From: Nitrosomonas nitrosa
Lineage (GTDB): Bacteria > Pseudomonadota > Gammaproteobacteria > Burkholderiales > Nitrosomonadaceae
Direction: 5' to 3'
DNA: 52,700 nucleotides
Assembly (NCBI RefSeq): GCF_003051105.1
Contig: NZ_QAOO01000020.1
Coordinates: 1-52,700 of the forward strand
Shown here: positions 29,911-39,748 of the stretch, piece after piece
Position numbering within the stretch: the first letter of the stretch is position 1
How the letters are laid out: the number at the start of each line of letters is the position of its first letter
Notes under the pieces: model-generated
Databases searched by the model: none
What the model was told of the DNA's origin: nothing
Seen by the model: only the letters and a program-made list of their open reading frames with translations
Position numbers and translations under genes: made by a program

Positions 29911-30936
29911 ATGGAGCTGACAGAACGCATTGTTCCTTTCACGGCGGGCGATGGAATGGCGTTGAACCTGATCAATATTCGTTCTGCCGCCCATCCTCCG
30001 ACACTTGGGCCAGTTATTCTGGTGCATGGCGCAGGTGTGCGTGCCAATATCTTCCGTGCACCCGAAAAAGAGACCATCGTCGATGCGTTGGTAAATGCGG
30101 GTTACGATGTCTGGTTGGAAAATTGGCGCGCCAGCATCGATTTTCCCGCCAATACCTGGAACCTTGATCAGGCTGCGCTTTATGATCATCCCAAGGCGGT
30201 ACAAAAAATATGTGAAGAAACCGGTCATGCTACGCTGAAGGCGATCATCCATTGCCAGGGCTCGACCAGCTTTATGATGTCTGCTGTAGCAGGTCTGGTG
30301 CCACAAGTGACAACGATCATTGCCAACGCCGTTACGCTGCACCCCGTGGTTCCCGCTTGGTCAAGATTCAAGCTCAATTTCGTCGTGCCGTTGGTAAATG
30401 TGTTTACCCCTTATGTCAATCCTCACTGGGGAGTCGAAGCACCAAACTGGATCGCCAAAATCATGACAGCACTGGTCAAGCTTACACATCACGAATGTAA
30501 CAATACCGTTTGCAAATGGGTAAGCTTCACCTATGGCAGCGGATTTCCGGCATTATGGCGTCACGAGAATATAAGCGAAAACACCCATGAATGGCTAAAA
30601 GAAGAATTCGGCAACGTCCCGATGAGATTTTTCAAACAGATGGCCCGTTGCGTGCATAAAGGCCATTTGGTTGCGGTCGAGGGTTACCCTGAATTACCGG
30701 ACGACTTTGGTCTCATGCCACCCAAAACGGACGCACGCTTCTCATTTTTTTGTGGAGGTAAGAACCGCTGCTTTTTGCCAGAAAGCCAGGAAAAATCGTG
30801 GGCTTATTTTGACAAACTAAAACCAAACTTTCATACCCTGCATAGGCTACCTGAATACAGTCACCTGGATATCTTCATGGGTAAGCATGCCGCACGCGAT
30901 GTGTTTCCCATCATGATTGAAGAACTCGCCAAATAA
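29911..30936 (+). CDS. Alpha/beta-hydrolase-fold protein with Cys at the nucleophile position
   Basis: The 341-residue protein (ATG 29911, AAGGAA six bases upstream) has an alpha/beta-hydrolase core. VILVHGAGVRANIFR is the oxyanion strand and GYDVWLENWRAS follows. The nucleophile elbow reads IIHCQGSTSFMMS, with Cys at the place of the usual GxSxG serine. The C-terminal half includes FFCGGKNRCFLPES and EYSHLDIFMGKHA, giving a likely acid and His. Similar hydrolases accompany or are fused to GMC oxidoreductases in other bacteria. It starts 33 bases after the oxidoreductase stop and 17 bases before the next gene, clearly one transcript. The reaction is unknown; ester or lactone cleavage fits the fold. 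Confidence 0.75.
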   Translation: MELTERIVPFTAGDGMALNLINIRSAAHPPTLGPVILVHGAGVRANIFRAPEKETIVDALVNAGYDVWLENWRASIDFPANTWNLDQAALYDHPKAVQKICEETGHATLKAIIHCQGSTSFMMSAVAGLVPQVTTIIANAVTLHPVVPAWSRFKLNFVVPLVNVFTPYVNPHWGVEAPNWIAKIMTALVKLTHHECNNTVCKWVSFTYGSGFPALWRHENISENTHEWLKEEFGNVPMRFFKQMARCVHKGHLVAVEGYPELPDDFGLMPPKTDARFSFFCGGKNRCFLPESQEKSWAYFDKLKPNFHTLHRLPEYSHLDIFMGKHAARDVFPIMIEELAK

Positions 30937-30953
30937 CCTGGAGAAAACATAAT

Positions 30954-31853
30954 ATGGGTATTCCCAAGCGAATAAAAACAACTTCTGGCCAGCATTCACT
31001 GGTCGATGGCATCCCTTTTCAATTACCCGTGCAATGCACACCCTCACCTGTACTCATGGCTGTTTTTCCTATCAATGCAGATAAGGCTAAAGCCGCTTTA
31101 CCGTCTGAAGTACATCCCTTGCGTATGCGAAACAACAAAGGGCTGTTGGTCGTTGCCGTCATCAATTATTTAGGAACGAACATCGGCAAATATATCGAAT
31201 ATAGCATCGGTATTGCTTGTACCCATGGGCTTAAACCCGCCCCACCCTTGCTTCCTCTCGCATTGATGAACACTTTTGGCACGGGCCAATATGTGCTCGA
31301 ATTACCGGTATCTACCAAGATCTCAGTAAAAGGTGGAAAAGGAATCTGGGGCATGCCCAAGCATCAAGGTAATCTGGATTTTAAAATCGGCGATAAAAGC
31401 GTGAGCAGCCAATATGATTTGGATGGGCAGCTCGTTACCTACATAGAGATTGCTCGCCCTTCATTCTCCTTTCTACCCCTGTGGAATATCCCTGCAGTCA
31501 ACTACTGCGCATTTCGCGGCATGCTGATGAAATCCAGTATTTATATTAAAGGCCGGGCAGGCGTAAAGCTGTTCAAGTTCGCGAAAGCAAAGCTGGTGCT
31601 TGGCGACCACCCTCGTGCCGATATCTTAAAAACGCTGGATATCGAGAATCAGCCTTTAATGACCGCATTCATTCCCGGCGTGGTCGGCACTTTGGATGAT
31701 CATATCGAATCCTGGTTCCTGTACCAAGCAGAGCCACCCTTAACTGCACCAGAGGGTTTTGAAAGCGTCATCGATTTACCGCTGGATGAAACTTGGCCAC
31801 CGCAACCTAGTGCGCCCATTGTCGGAGAAATTTTTGGCAATTTTAACCGTTAG
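30954..31853 (+). CDS. Acetoacetate-decarboxylase-like (ADC fold) protein
   Basis: The 299-residue protein belongs to the acetoacetate decarboxylase superfamily. It has FQLPVQCTPSPVLMAVFPIN early, an ALMNTFGTGQYVLELPVST strand, and the family centre GKGIWGMPKHQGNLDF. In true decarboxylases this position holds the Schiff-base Lys in a PKK motif. Here it reads PKH, so the catalytic Lys may remain while its pKa-lowering neighbour is replaced by His. The role is probably binding or converting a lipid-derived oxo-compound, but decarboxylation is not assured. GGAG precedes the ATG by about nine bases. It overlaps the patatin frame at TAGTG. Confidence 0.75.
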   Translation: MGIPKRIKTTSGQHSLVDGIPFQLPVQCTPSPVLMAVFPINADKAKAALPSEVHPLRMRNNKGLLVVAVINYLGTNIGKYIEYSIGIACTHGLKPAPPLLPLALMNTFGTGQYVLELPVSTKISVKGGKGIWGMPKHQGNLDFKIGDKSVSSQYDLDGQLVTYIEIARPSFSFLPLWNIPAVNYCAFRGMLMKSSIYIKGRAGVKLFKFAKAKLVLGDHPRADILKTLDIENQPLMTAFIPGVVGTLDDHIESWFLYQAEPPLTAPEGFESVIDLPLDETWPPQPSAPIVGEIFGNFNR

Positions 31854-31864
31854 TGTCATTCTCG

Positions 31865-33367
31865 ATGAGTACAACTTCAACTGTTTTTCTGACAGCACCT
31901 CAAAAATCTGGTGAACCTAAACGAGCATTAGTATTGCCGGGTGGCGGGCTTCGTTTATCGTATCAGGCGGGTATCTTGGTGGCGCTGCAAGAAGCGGGTA
32001 TCGCATTTCAATTCATGGATGGGACATCGGGTGGCAGCCTCAATCTCTCCATGCTCTTGTCTGGACTCTCGCCTAATGAAATATGTCAACGTTGGCGTAC
32101 TCTGCGCCTCATCGATACGATTTCTTTTCTGCCGCTCGAAGATTATCTCAAAGTTGAGAATCTACAGGGGCTTGGTGACACCGATGCATTTCGCCACAAG
32201 GTATTGCCTCACTTCGGCATCGATTTCACGGCCATAAACCAGGTGGATACAGTGCGTGCATCCTATAACGTGCTGGACTACGCAAACAAAATCGTCAAGG
32301 TGATATCACATCGAGAAATCGATGAAGATATGGTCATCGCGGGCATGTCTTTGCCGGGTGTGTTCCCTCCAGTGCGTAAGAATGGTGGAATTTATCTGGA
32401 TACCGGTTTTGTGCAGGATGCCAATCTCATTGAAGCAGTCAAACAAGGTGCGGAAGAAATCTGGATACTTTGGGGGTTAGGCAATACCGGTGTCTACCGG
32501 GGAGGCGTGCTCCATCTCTATGTACAAATGCTCGAAGTCAGTGCCAATACTGCCCTAAACAATCAACTGGCAATCATTCATGAACTCAATCAGCGGATTG
32601 AGAAAAATGACAGCCCTTATGGTCAGTCTCAACCGATTCAAGTCCATGTCATTCGGCCAGACTATCCATTGCCGTTAGATCCAGATTTATATCTTGGGAA
32701 AATTGACCATACCACCTTGATCGAGATGGGTTATGCTGATAGCAAAACTTACCTACAGCATCTTGCTTCATCATCTCGCCAAATTCCGTTCAATCCATCA
32801 CGGATGCATGATCCCAAGCCCGGCATTCGTTTCTCGCAAACTTTGGAAGGCCGTTTAAACTTTCAAACACAGCCCAGCGTGAATGAAACCATGAAGCTCG
32901 CTTTAACGGTTCATATTCACCATCTCGAAGCATTCCTGGATAATCCTACGCATCCTGCGCAGATAACAGGACATATCAGCAGCGATTCACTTGGTTCTTT
33001 CCGCATGATTACCAACGGTGCTTACACACTTGAGAAAGTATCGAAAAGAACACGGAAAATCACCTATGAAATGGAAATAGAAAAAAATAATGAGGTTTAT
33101 ACAATCATCCTTGAGCATATCCTCAATGACGATCCTGGGCTTGATATGTGGCGTGACTTATCCAATTTAAGTCTCAAATTATTTAAAGGCCCAGCGGAAA
33201 ATGGCCAACTTCTCGCCGTTGGAACAGTACGTCTATCTTTGGCCGGCATTAAGGACTTGATCAAAGGTTTTCAAGCCACAGAAGCAGGGTCATTTACTGA
33301 AGCCATTGCGATCAAATCCCGCTTTGCTCGCTTCTTCCTCGGTGAACTTTATGATGTTTACAGCTAA
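31865..33367 (+). CDS. Patatin-like phospholipase with a C-terminal accessory domain shared with the GMC protein
   Basis: The N-terminal 300 residues are a patatin domain. The oxyanion loop is LPGGGLRLSYQAGIL, the nucleophile is in DGTSGGSLNLSML (GxSxG), and the dyad Asp in GGIYLDTGFVQDANL. It should hydrolyse acyl esters of phospholipids or similar lipids. The last 170 residues (IRFSQTLEGRLNFQ, HHLEAFLDNPTHPAQITGHI, DDPGLDMWRDLSNLSLKLF, RFARFFLGELYDVYS) match, element by element, the N-terminal domain of the GMC oxidoreductase three genes upstream. A GTG at 31853 overlapping the previous stop is an alternative start. No signal peptide is seen. Confidence 0.85.
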   Translation: MSTTSTVFLTAPQKSGEPKRALVLPGGGLRLSYQAGILVALQEAGIAFQFMDGTSGGSLNLSMLLSGLSPNEICQRWRTLRLIDTISFLPLEDYLKVENLQGLGDTDAFRHKVLPHFGIDFTAINQVDTVRASYNVLDYANKIVKVISHREIDEDMVIAGMSLPGVFPPVRKNGGIYLDTGFVQDANLIEAVKQGAEEIWILWGLGNTGVYRGGVLHLYVQMLEVSANTALNNQLAIIHELNQRIEKNDSPYGQSQPIQVHVIRPDYPLPLDPDLYLGKIDHTTLIEMGYADSKTYLQHLASSSRQIPFNPSRMHDPKPGIRFSQTLEGRLNFQTQPSVNETMKLALTVHIHHLEAFLDNPTHPAQITGHISSDSLGSFRMITNGAYTLEKVSKRTRKITYEMEIEKNNEVYTIILEHILNDDPGLDMWRDLSNLSLKLFKGPAENGQLLAVGTVRLSLAGIKDLIKGFQATEAGSFTEAIAIKSRFARFFLGELYDVYS

Positions 33368-33433
33368 CTTTTTTAGCAGATTGTTGAAAATTGCCGATAC
33401 GACTGAGTGATTTTACTCATCCTAGCAATTGAT

Positions 33434-33458
33434 CTCGTTTAGAACAACGATAAACGAG
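33434..33458 (+). terminator. Hairpin downstream of the patatin operon
   Basis: CTCGTTTA (33434-33441) and TAAACGAG (33451-33458) form a perfect 8-bp stem with a nine-base loop, 67 bases after the patatin stop. There is no T-run. It may stop or stabilise the operon mRNA, or be an operator for the next gene. Confidence 0.35.
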
Positions 33459-33596
33459 AACGATAGGAATCAAGCCCTGTTTCTGACGCAATAACCGTAC
33501 AGACAGATTTTAACTTACTGTTAAAATGTTCTCGCTGTTTGCTCCATAGCCCTCTACAATAGTAAGTCGTTTAGGCTATGTTTTATTGATCCTATT

Positions 33597-34043
33597 ATGA
33601 ACGACCAGCAACTTAAAATTCGCATCAAGCTCAATCAGATACCGCAATCGCTTGAAGATACCTACTCAGACAATGTGGTCAAAGATAACCGGTTTCCTTT
33701 CGAGAAACCACCGTTCGATTGGCGAAAAATAACCATAGCAGGACTGCTATTCACCTTTATACTCGGTGGCATTGTATACTGGTGGTCGGCTGAGAAAAAT
33801 GAGTCACCCATTACGACATCTTCATCCACAGACAGCGACCATCCCGTCAACAATAATGATGGCTTGTTGCCCAATAACCCAAGCGAATCGGTCAATACAA
33901 CCCACGATCGAAATACGGTTTCCGATAATGCCACCGAGACGGTCGATATACTTCCCGCAAACAAACCGATATCCTCTCCCACCAAGCCTCCCTCACTACC
34001 AGAAGATATCATTCCATCGAAGAAGCCAGCCGGAATAAAGTAA
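33597..34043 (+). CDS. Small single-pass membrane protein of unknown function
   Basis: This 148-residue protein has a polar N-terminus of about 45 residues (ending KPPFDWRKI) and one membrane helix (ITIAGLLFTFILGGIVYWW, about 46-64). The tail of about 80 residues is disordered and rich in Ser, Asn, Asp and Pro. The layout suggests a cytoplasmic N-terminus with a periplasmic flexible tail. No enzymatic motif is seen and I do not recognise the family. It is 35 bases upstream of the NUDIX gene on the same strand. Confidence 0.6.
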   Translation: MNDQQLKIRIKLNQIPQSLEDTYSDNVVKDNRFPFEKPPFDWRKITIAGLLFTFILGGIVYWWSAEKNESPITTSSSTDSDHPVNNNDGLLPNNPSESVNTTHDRNTVSDNATETVDILPANKPISSPTKPPSLPEDIIPSKKPAGIK

Positions 34044-34077
34044 ATACACTGTTTTCGTATATCGATCAGAATTCATT

Positions 34078-34617
34078 ATGAAGTTTTGTAGTCATTGCAG
34101 TGCAACGGTCATTCTATGCGTTCCCGAGGGCGATACGCTACCGCGTTTCGTTTGCCCCACCTGCCATACTATTCATTATCAAAATCCAAAAATAATCGTT
34201 GGATGCATTCCAGAATGGGAAGGCAAAATTCTATTGTGCCGCCGTGCCATTGCCCCCAAGGAAGGGAAATGGACAGTCCCCGCAGGTTTTATGGAAAACA
34301 ACGAAACATTGGCACAAGCTGCCTTACGTGAGACTTTGGAAGAAGCCAATGCTCACGTAGAGATTGGCGATCTCTACGCGGTGTATAGTCTGCCTCATAT
34401 CAGTCAGGTCTATCACCTGTTTCAGGCTCGCTTACTGGATTTGGATTTCTTTCCAGGGATCGAAAGTCTGGAAGTCAAACTTTTCGAAGAGCATGAGATT
34501 CCATGGAACGAAATTGCATTTCGCGTCATTCATGATCCCTTGAAACGCTATTTGGAAGAACGCCAGCAAGGAAAAATCCATTTCCATATGGGCGTGATTG
34601 ATCGACCCACACTCTGA
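34078..34617 (+). CDS. NUDIX hydrolase with an N-terminal zinc-ribbon-like segment
   Basis: The 179-residue protein hydrolyses a nucleoside diphosphate linked to another moiety. The Nudix box is GFMENNETLAQAALRETLEE (about residues 71-90), with all metal-binding Glu residues present. Upstream is a small zinc-ribbon-like unit, FCSHCSATV and FVCPTCHTIHYQNP, as in NudC/YjaD-like proteins. VPAGFMENNE precedes the box as in ADP-ribose/NADH pyrophosphatases. The substrate is not certain. The ATG at 34078 starts directly at the first Cys pair. Confidence 0.85.
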   Translation: MKFCSHCSATVILCVPEGDTLPRFVCPTCHTIHYQNPKIIVGCIPEWEGKILLCRRAIAPKEGKWTVPAGFMENNETLAQAALRETLEEANAHVEIGDLYAVYSLPHISQVYHLFQARLLDLDFFPGIESLEVKLFEEHEIPWNEIAFRVIHDPLKRYLEERQQGKIHFHMGVIDRPTL

Positions 34618-34689
34618 ATTTTTTTCATTCGTAATATGATAAGACTCTCACTCTCATAAAGCCTTAAAGCAAATCAGAGGTTACCGATC

Positions 34690-35355
34690 ATGCGTCTATT
34701 ATCCGAACGTGTTTTTTGCAACTGGATCGTTTACTTGCTGGTCATCGGATTCCTCATGCTTGATGCCAAGCAGGGTATTTCATCTCAAAATATCACAACT
34801 TCCTCTGAGCGTCCCTTGATCTCCGCTTTACCGGATCGATCGCGCTTGGATACGGCAATTGTCTACTATAGCGAAACCTTAGGGGGCTCAAGAGAAGCGC
34901 TCTCAGGGGCTTCACTGATGATTTTCAACGATGGCTATATGCTGGTTTTCCGCCCAGCCTACATGCGGCTAGCCGGTATCTATGAAACCTATCTGGATGC
35001 CGCCACCCTTGATCAGCTTTGGCACAACCTGACAGATGAAAAAATCCTGGCGTTTGACCCGATGCTGATCCAAAACAAAATTCAAGCAATCAAGCAACCG
35101 CAACCAACGCTTTTTTCCACTGTCGACAGCATTTCGGATGCACCAACCACACAAATTGAAATTTATCCCAATCGCTATCAAGCCACGATCCTGTTTGAGC
35201 AAGGAGACTGGCAGGCAAAAAAGAGTATTGCCTGGTATGCCCTCAGATGGACTGCGGAGCGTTACCCGGATATTGTGGAAATATGCTATTTACTTTTTGT
35301 TCAACAGCAATTGGCAGCGCTGATGGAGCGGCCTGATCTCAAGAAAATTGAATAA
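34690..35355 (+). CDS. Secreted protein of unknown function, coupled to a matrixin protease
   Basis: This 221-residue protein begins with a signal-anchor-like segment (WIVYLLVIGFLMLDAKQG), so it is exported. The mature part contains VYYSETLGGSREALSGASLMI and SLMIFNDGYMLVFRP, a beta-strand-rich region of unknown fold, followed by a helical C-terminus. No family is recognised. Its TAA overlaps the ATG of the matrixin gene by one base (TAATG), so the two are translated together. A chaperone, inhibitor or substrate-recruiting partner of the protease is an inference only. Confidence 0.6.
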   Translation: MRLLSERVFCNWIVYLLVIGFLMLDAKQGISSQNITTSSERPLISALPDRSRLDTAIVYYSETLGGSREALSGASLMIFNDGYMLVFRPAYMRLAGIYETYLDAATLDQLWHNLTDEKILAFDPMLIQNKIQAIKQPQPTLFSTVDSISDAPTTQIEIYPNRYQATILFEQGDWQAKKSIAWYALRWTAERYPDIVEICYLLFVQQQLAALMERPDLKKIE

Positions 35356-36740
35356 TGGCCGCAAAAAGATCGCTTGTGCTTCACAGACTGACAGGTACGC
35401 TGCTATTTCTCATCATGAGTATAGCCTTGCCTGTTTCCCCAGGCACTTTCGAATTTGCAGGTAGAGAATACGGCGCCAACGTTATTACCCATCCGCCCGG
35501 CTATGACGGCAGAGGAGGTAATATGATTGTCACAGTCGGTATAGCACCTTCATCCACTTATGCGGCAGAAATGGTCGTTCCTATACAGAATGCCGTCGAT
35601 ACCTGGAATAATTTGATTCCAACCACCGAGAATGTCGTCAGAGAAGGCAGCAATGTCCCTGCTCACCAGTTTGACTTTGAATCGGTTGCCTTGCATGAAT
35701 TGGGACATTGCCTTGGGCTAGGGCACCCCAATCTCGCTTCTGAATCAGGCTTGACGGGTATGGATAGAAACTACACGAGTTCAACCAAAGGTGCAGATGG
35801 TCAATTCAATCTCGCCAGCGGTGCAGATGCCGTCATTGGCTCTGGCGATGATCTACGGGGCGATGACGTCAATCTGCACTGGTTCCAGAAAAGTAACAAC
35901 AATCCTTTTAGTGTCGCTGAGCGCGTCGATCAGACCACCTATAGCCGCGATCTTGTCGATCTACCTCCAGGCCAAAGCTTTGCTGCCAATGCTGACCGCA
36001 ATGTCGGCAGACTATGGGGTATTCACGATACAGAAGCTGTTATGCAACAGGGCATTATTTCTGGAGAGGCACAACGCACACTCACTGGCGATGATGTCGC
36101 CACTTTGCGTTTGGCCATGAGCGGTTTGGATAGACTGGCTGGCACGACCGATGATTACACCGTACAGCTGGAGTTTGTCGGATTGAGCGATAATGCTGAT
36201 ATCGTCTTTAGTTTCGATGGCAGTCGAGCCTCCTTTGCGGTATGCGAAATTAGGGCGGTACAAATTGACCCGTTACACTTTACCATCAGCCAGGGTCGGA
36301 TTTATTTCAATGCGAATATCGCATGGTTCTTCAACGATGTGCCTGCACCTACCCCGCCCAAATATTCGACACCTTCTCCAGCAATTTTTGCCAATGACAT
36401 AGCCGGCTCGATTACCTTGCAGCAAAATGACACATTGAAGATTACCCTCTCGCTCAACCCAGGAGTTTATATCGGTAAACTAGCCGATTACTGGCTACGG
36501 GCGGCGACCCCCATGGGAGTATTCTGGCTAAGTGATCGATTCGAATTTATCCCTTCTGATCAACCCATCCGGGCTTATGGCGGAAAGCTCTTCGTTATCG
36601 ACCGTTTCCCTATTTTAACCATACCGGCCAATCAGCTTCCTCTTGGAACGTACACGCTCACCTTTGCTGTCGACGACAATTTGGATGGCGTAGCCAATGG
36701 TACTTTTCAGGCTTCAATCGACGTTACGATCATGCCATGA
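35355..36740 (+). CDS. Secreted matrixin-like zinc metalloprotease
   Basis: The 461-residue product has a signal peptide (LLFLIMSIALPVSPGTFEFA). The metzincin zinc site is at about residues 114-124, LHELGHCLGLGHPN (HExxHxxGxxH). The Met-turn is probably EAVMQQGI at about 228-232, inside the expected distance. The C-terminal 200 residues are beta-rich, with a repeated structure resembling a cell-surface or matrix-binding domain (LGTYTLTFAVDDN near the end). It is translationally coupled to the upstream 221-residue protein and convergent with the L,D-transpeptidase gene. The target is not known. Confidence 0.8.
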   Translation: MAAKRSLVLHRLTGTLLFLIMSIALPVSPGTFEFAGREYGANVITHPPGYDGRGGNMIVTVGIAPSSTYAAEMVVPIQNAVDTWNNLIPTTENVVREGSNVPAHQFDFESVALHELGHCLGLGHPNLASESGLTGMDRNYTSSTKGADGQFNLASGADAVIGSGDDLRGDDVNLHWFQKSNNNPFSVAERVDQTTYSRDLVDLPPGQSFAANADRNVGRLWGIHDTEAVMQQGIISGEAQRTLTGDDVATLRLAMSGLDRLAGTTDDYTVQLEFVGLSDNADIVFSFDGSRASFAVCEIRAVQIDPLHFTISQGRIYFNANIAWFFNDVPAPTPPKYSTPSPAIFANDIAGSITLQQNDTLKITLSLNPGVYIGKLADYWLRAATPMGVFWLSDRFEFIPSDQPIRAYGGKLFVIDRFPILTIPANQLPLGTYTLTFAVDDNLDGVANGTFQASIDVTIMP

Positions 36741-36746
36741 AAAAAG

Positions 36747-37698
<952 letters not shown>

Positions 37699-37773
37699 TT
37701 ATCAATCGAATAATCGAGCATTCGGTAATTTATTTATGCTACATTTCCTTCGCTAATTTTTTTATCACCTATT

Positions 37774-38700
37774 ATGGTTACTCCTGCCAATACACCCGAT
37801 AGACTCCTGATCAATCACGCGAGCAGTGAATTACGCACATTGCGCGATTGGTTACGTTTTACCGTCAGCTATTTCAATCAAGCCGATCTATTTTTTGGGC
37901 ATGGCTTCGCTACGGCCTATGATGAAGCAACTCATTTAATTTTGCACACCCTCCATCTTGCCCCAGACCAATTAACGTTATTTCTGGATGCACGCCTTAC
38001 CCAGATCGAACGTGATCAGATCGTGCAACTCATTTTGCAGCGTGTCACCGAAAAAATTCCAGTTGCTTATCTCACACACGAAGCTTGGCTGGGAGATTTC
38101 AGTTTCTATGTCGATAAGCGCGTGATTATTCCACGCTCATTCATCGCCGAATTACTGCAGACTCGGCTAGCTCCATGGATTAGCCAGCCTGAAGGCATTC
38201 ACACAGCCTTAGATCTCTGTACGGGCTCAGGCTGCCTTGCGATCTTGCTTGCACACGCTTTCGAGAATGCCCGCATCGATGCCGTTGATATTTCTCCAGA
38301 CGCGCTTGATGTCGCTCAAAAAAATATTGAGCGTTACGACCTAGTACACGTCATTCGCCCCATTCAATCAGATCTTTTCAGCGCATTAGCCGGTCAACGT
38401 TATGATGTCATTATCAGTAATCCACCCTATGTCAATGCAGCCTCGATGGCCACTTTACCGGATGAGTATCACCATGAACCCAACATTGCACTTGCAGGTG
38501 GCCAGGATGGATTAAAGATAATACACAACTTACTAAAAGAAGCTGCCAACTACTTGACTGAAAACGGTCTACTGATTGTCGAAATCGGCCATAATCGCGA
38601 GGTACTGGAACAATCCTTTCCACGCATTCCATTCACCTGGTTGGAAACAAGTGGGGGTGATCAGTTTGTATTTATGCTCGAACGAAAAGATTTGATTTGA
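37774..38700 (+). CDS. prmB: 50S ribosomal protein L3 N(5)-glutamine methyltransferase
   Basis: The 308-residue SAM-dependent enzyme methylates a Gln in ribosomal protein L3. It has the HemK/PrmB core: ALDLCTGSGCLAILLAHAF (SAM motif I), IDAVDISPDALDVAQKNI, and the catalytic VIISNPPYVN. PDEYHHEPNIALAGGQDGL after NPPY favours PrmB over PrmC. The N-terminal region (LRDWLRFTVSYFNQADLFFG) is the PrmB-type helical domain. It is divergent from tadA and convergent with rluB. Confidence 0.92.
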   Translation: MVTPANTPDRLLINHASSELRTLRDWLRFTVSYFNQADLFFGHGFATAYDEATHLILHTLHLAPDQLTLFLDARLTQIERDQIVQLILQRVTEKIPVAYLTHEAWLGDFSFYVDKRVIIPRSFIAELLQTRLAPWISQPEGIHTALDLCTGSGCLAILLAHAFENARIDAVDISPDALDVAQKNIERYDLVHVIRPIQSDLFSALAGQRYDVIISNPPYVNAASMATLPDEYHHEPNIALAGGQDGLKIIHNLLKEAANYLTENGLLIVEIGHNREVLEQSFPRIPFTWLETSGGDQFVFMLERKDLI

Positions 38701-38792
38701 ACATTTTCTAGCGACTCGTTTCAGCATTCATGGACAGCTTGCGAAGAGTGATGGGTATGGACTGTCGGTCTCCTGGCAGTAAAAGCCAATAC

Positions 38793-38826
38793 CTTTGTTT
38801 AGCTGATAAAAAAGCTACGAACAAAG
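38793..38826. terminator. Hairpin between convergent prmB and rluB
   Basis: CTTTGTT-TAGCT pairs with AGCTA-(CG)-AACAAAG, a 12-bp stem with a two-base bulge and an eight-base AT loop. It sits between two converging genes, where a bidirectional terminator is expected, though T-runs are short or absent. Confidence 0.4.
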
Positions 38827-38835
38827 TACAGTCGA

Positions 38836-39681
38836 CTAAAGCTTGGAAAAATGATGGGTAACAGGTAGCGTGTTCACCGCACTCAACAGATGCTTGATGT
38901 CTCCTTCCTCAAGTTCCTGCCACATACCCCGCTTCAATCTGGCAGGTAAAGTAATCGGGCCGAACCGTACGCGAATCAATCGACTGACTGCCAAACCTAG
39001 CGTTTCGAACATCCGCCTCACTTCTCGATTTCTGCCTTCTTTTATCACCACATGATACCAACGATTGGTTCCTTCTCCTCCCCGCTCTGATATATCGCTG
39101 AATTTTGCAAGCGCATCCCCTAGTTCTACCCCTCTCAATAACTGATCTTTTTGCTCAGGGGTCAAACATCCGATAATTCTCACTGCATATTCACGTTCTG
39201 CTTCGAAGCGAGGATGCATCAACTGATTTGCCAACATGCCGTTTGTTGTAAATATTAGCAATCCGCTCGTATTGAAGTCCAATCTGCCCACCGCTACCCA
39301 TCGTGATGACTTCAATCTCGGCAAGCTATCAAAAACGGTGGGCCGACCCTCAGGGTCATGGCGGCTCACGATTTCGCCTTCCGGTTTGTGATAAAGAATC
39401 ACGCGCGGCAGGCGCTCACTCGCATTAATGCGGATAATTCGCTTATTGACACGCACCAGATCCCTGAGTCCAACTCGATCACCTAATTTAGCAACTTTGC
39501 CATTAATACTGACCTGGCCGGCCGCTATCAACGCTTCCATTTCACGCCGAGAGCCCAAGCCACTCTGCGCTAACAATTTGTGAAGCTTATGAGTGACGGC
39601 GGCATCCGCTTTAGCAGCATCCTTCATCGGAGCCGGAGCGATCTTCTTGCGAGCTCTTAGCGGCCGTTGTTTGTTATGCAT
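38836..39681 (-). CDS. rluB: 23S rRNA pseudouridine synthase RluB
   Basis: RluB makes pseudouridine 2605 in 23S rRNA. The 281-residue protein has a basic N-terminus. An S4 RNA-binding domain ([20 protein letters not shown]) follows, then the RsuA/RluB catalytic domain with [18 protein letters not shown] (catalytic Asp). [18 protein letters not shown] and [12 protein letters not shown] complete it. Overall it fits RluB rather than the shorter RsuA or RluE. Confidence 0.9.
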   Translation of the reverse strand: MHNKQRPLRARKKIAPAPMKDAAKADAAVTHKLHKLLAQSGLGSRREMEALIAAGQVSINGKVAKLGDRVGLRDLVRVNKRIIRINASERLPRVILYHKPEGEIVSRHDPEGRPTVFDSLPRLKSSRWVAVGRLDFNTSGLLIFTTNGMLANQLMHPRFEAEREYAVRIIGCLTPEQKDQLLRGVELGDALAKFSDISERGGEGTNRWYHVVIKEGRNREVRRMFETLGLAVSRLIRVRFGPITLPARLKRGMWQELEEGDIKHLLSAVNTLPVTHHFSKL

Positions 39682-39748
39682 TTAGTCCTTGCTCAGACAT
39701 CACTATGAAAGATCCTGTACTCGAAACAAAGGAAATCACCCTTATCGA

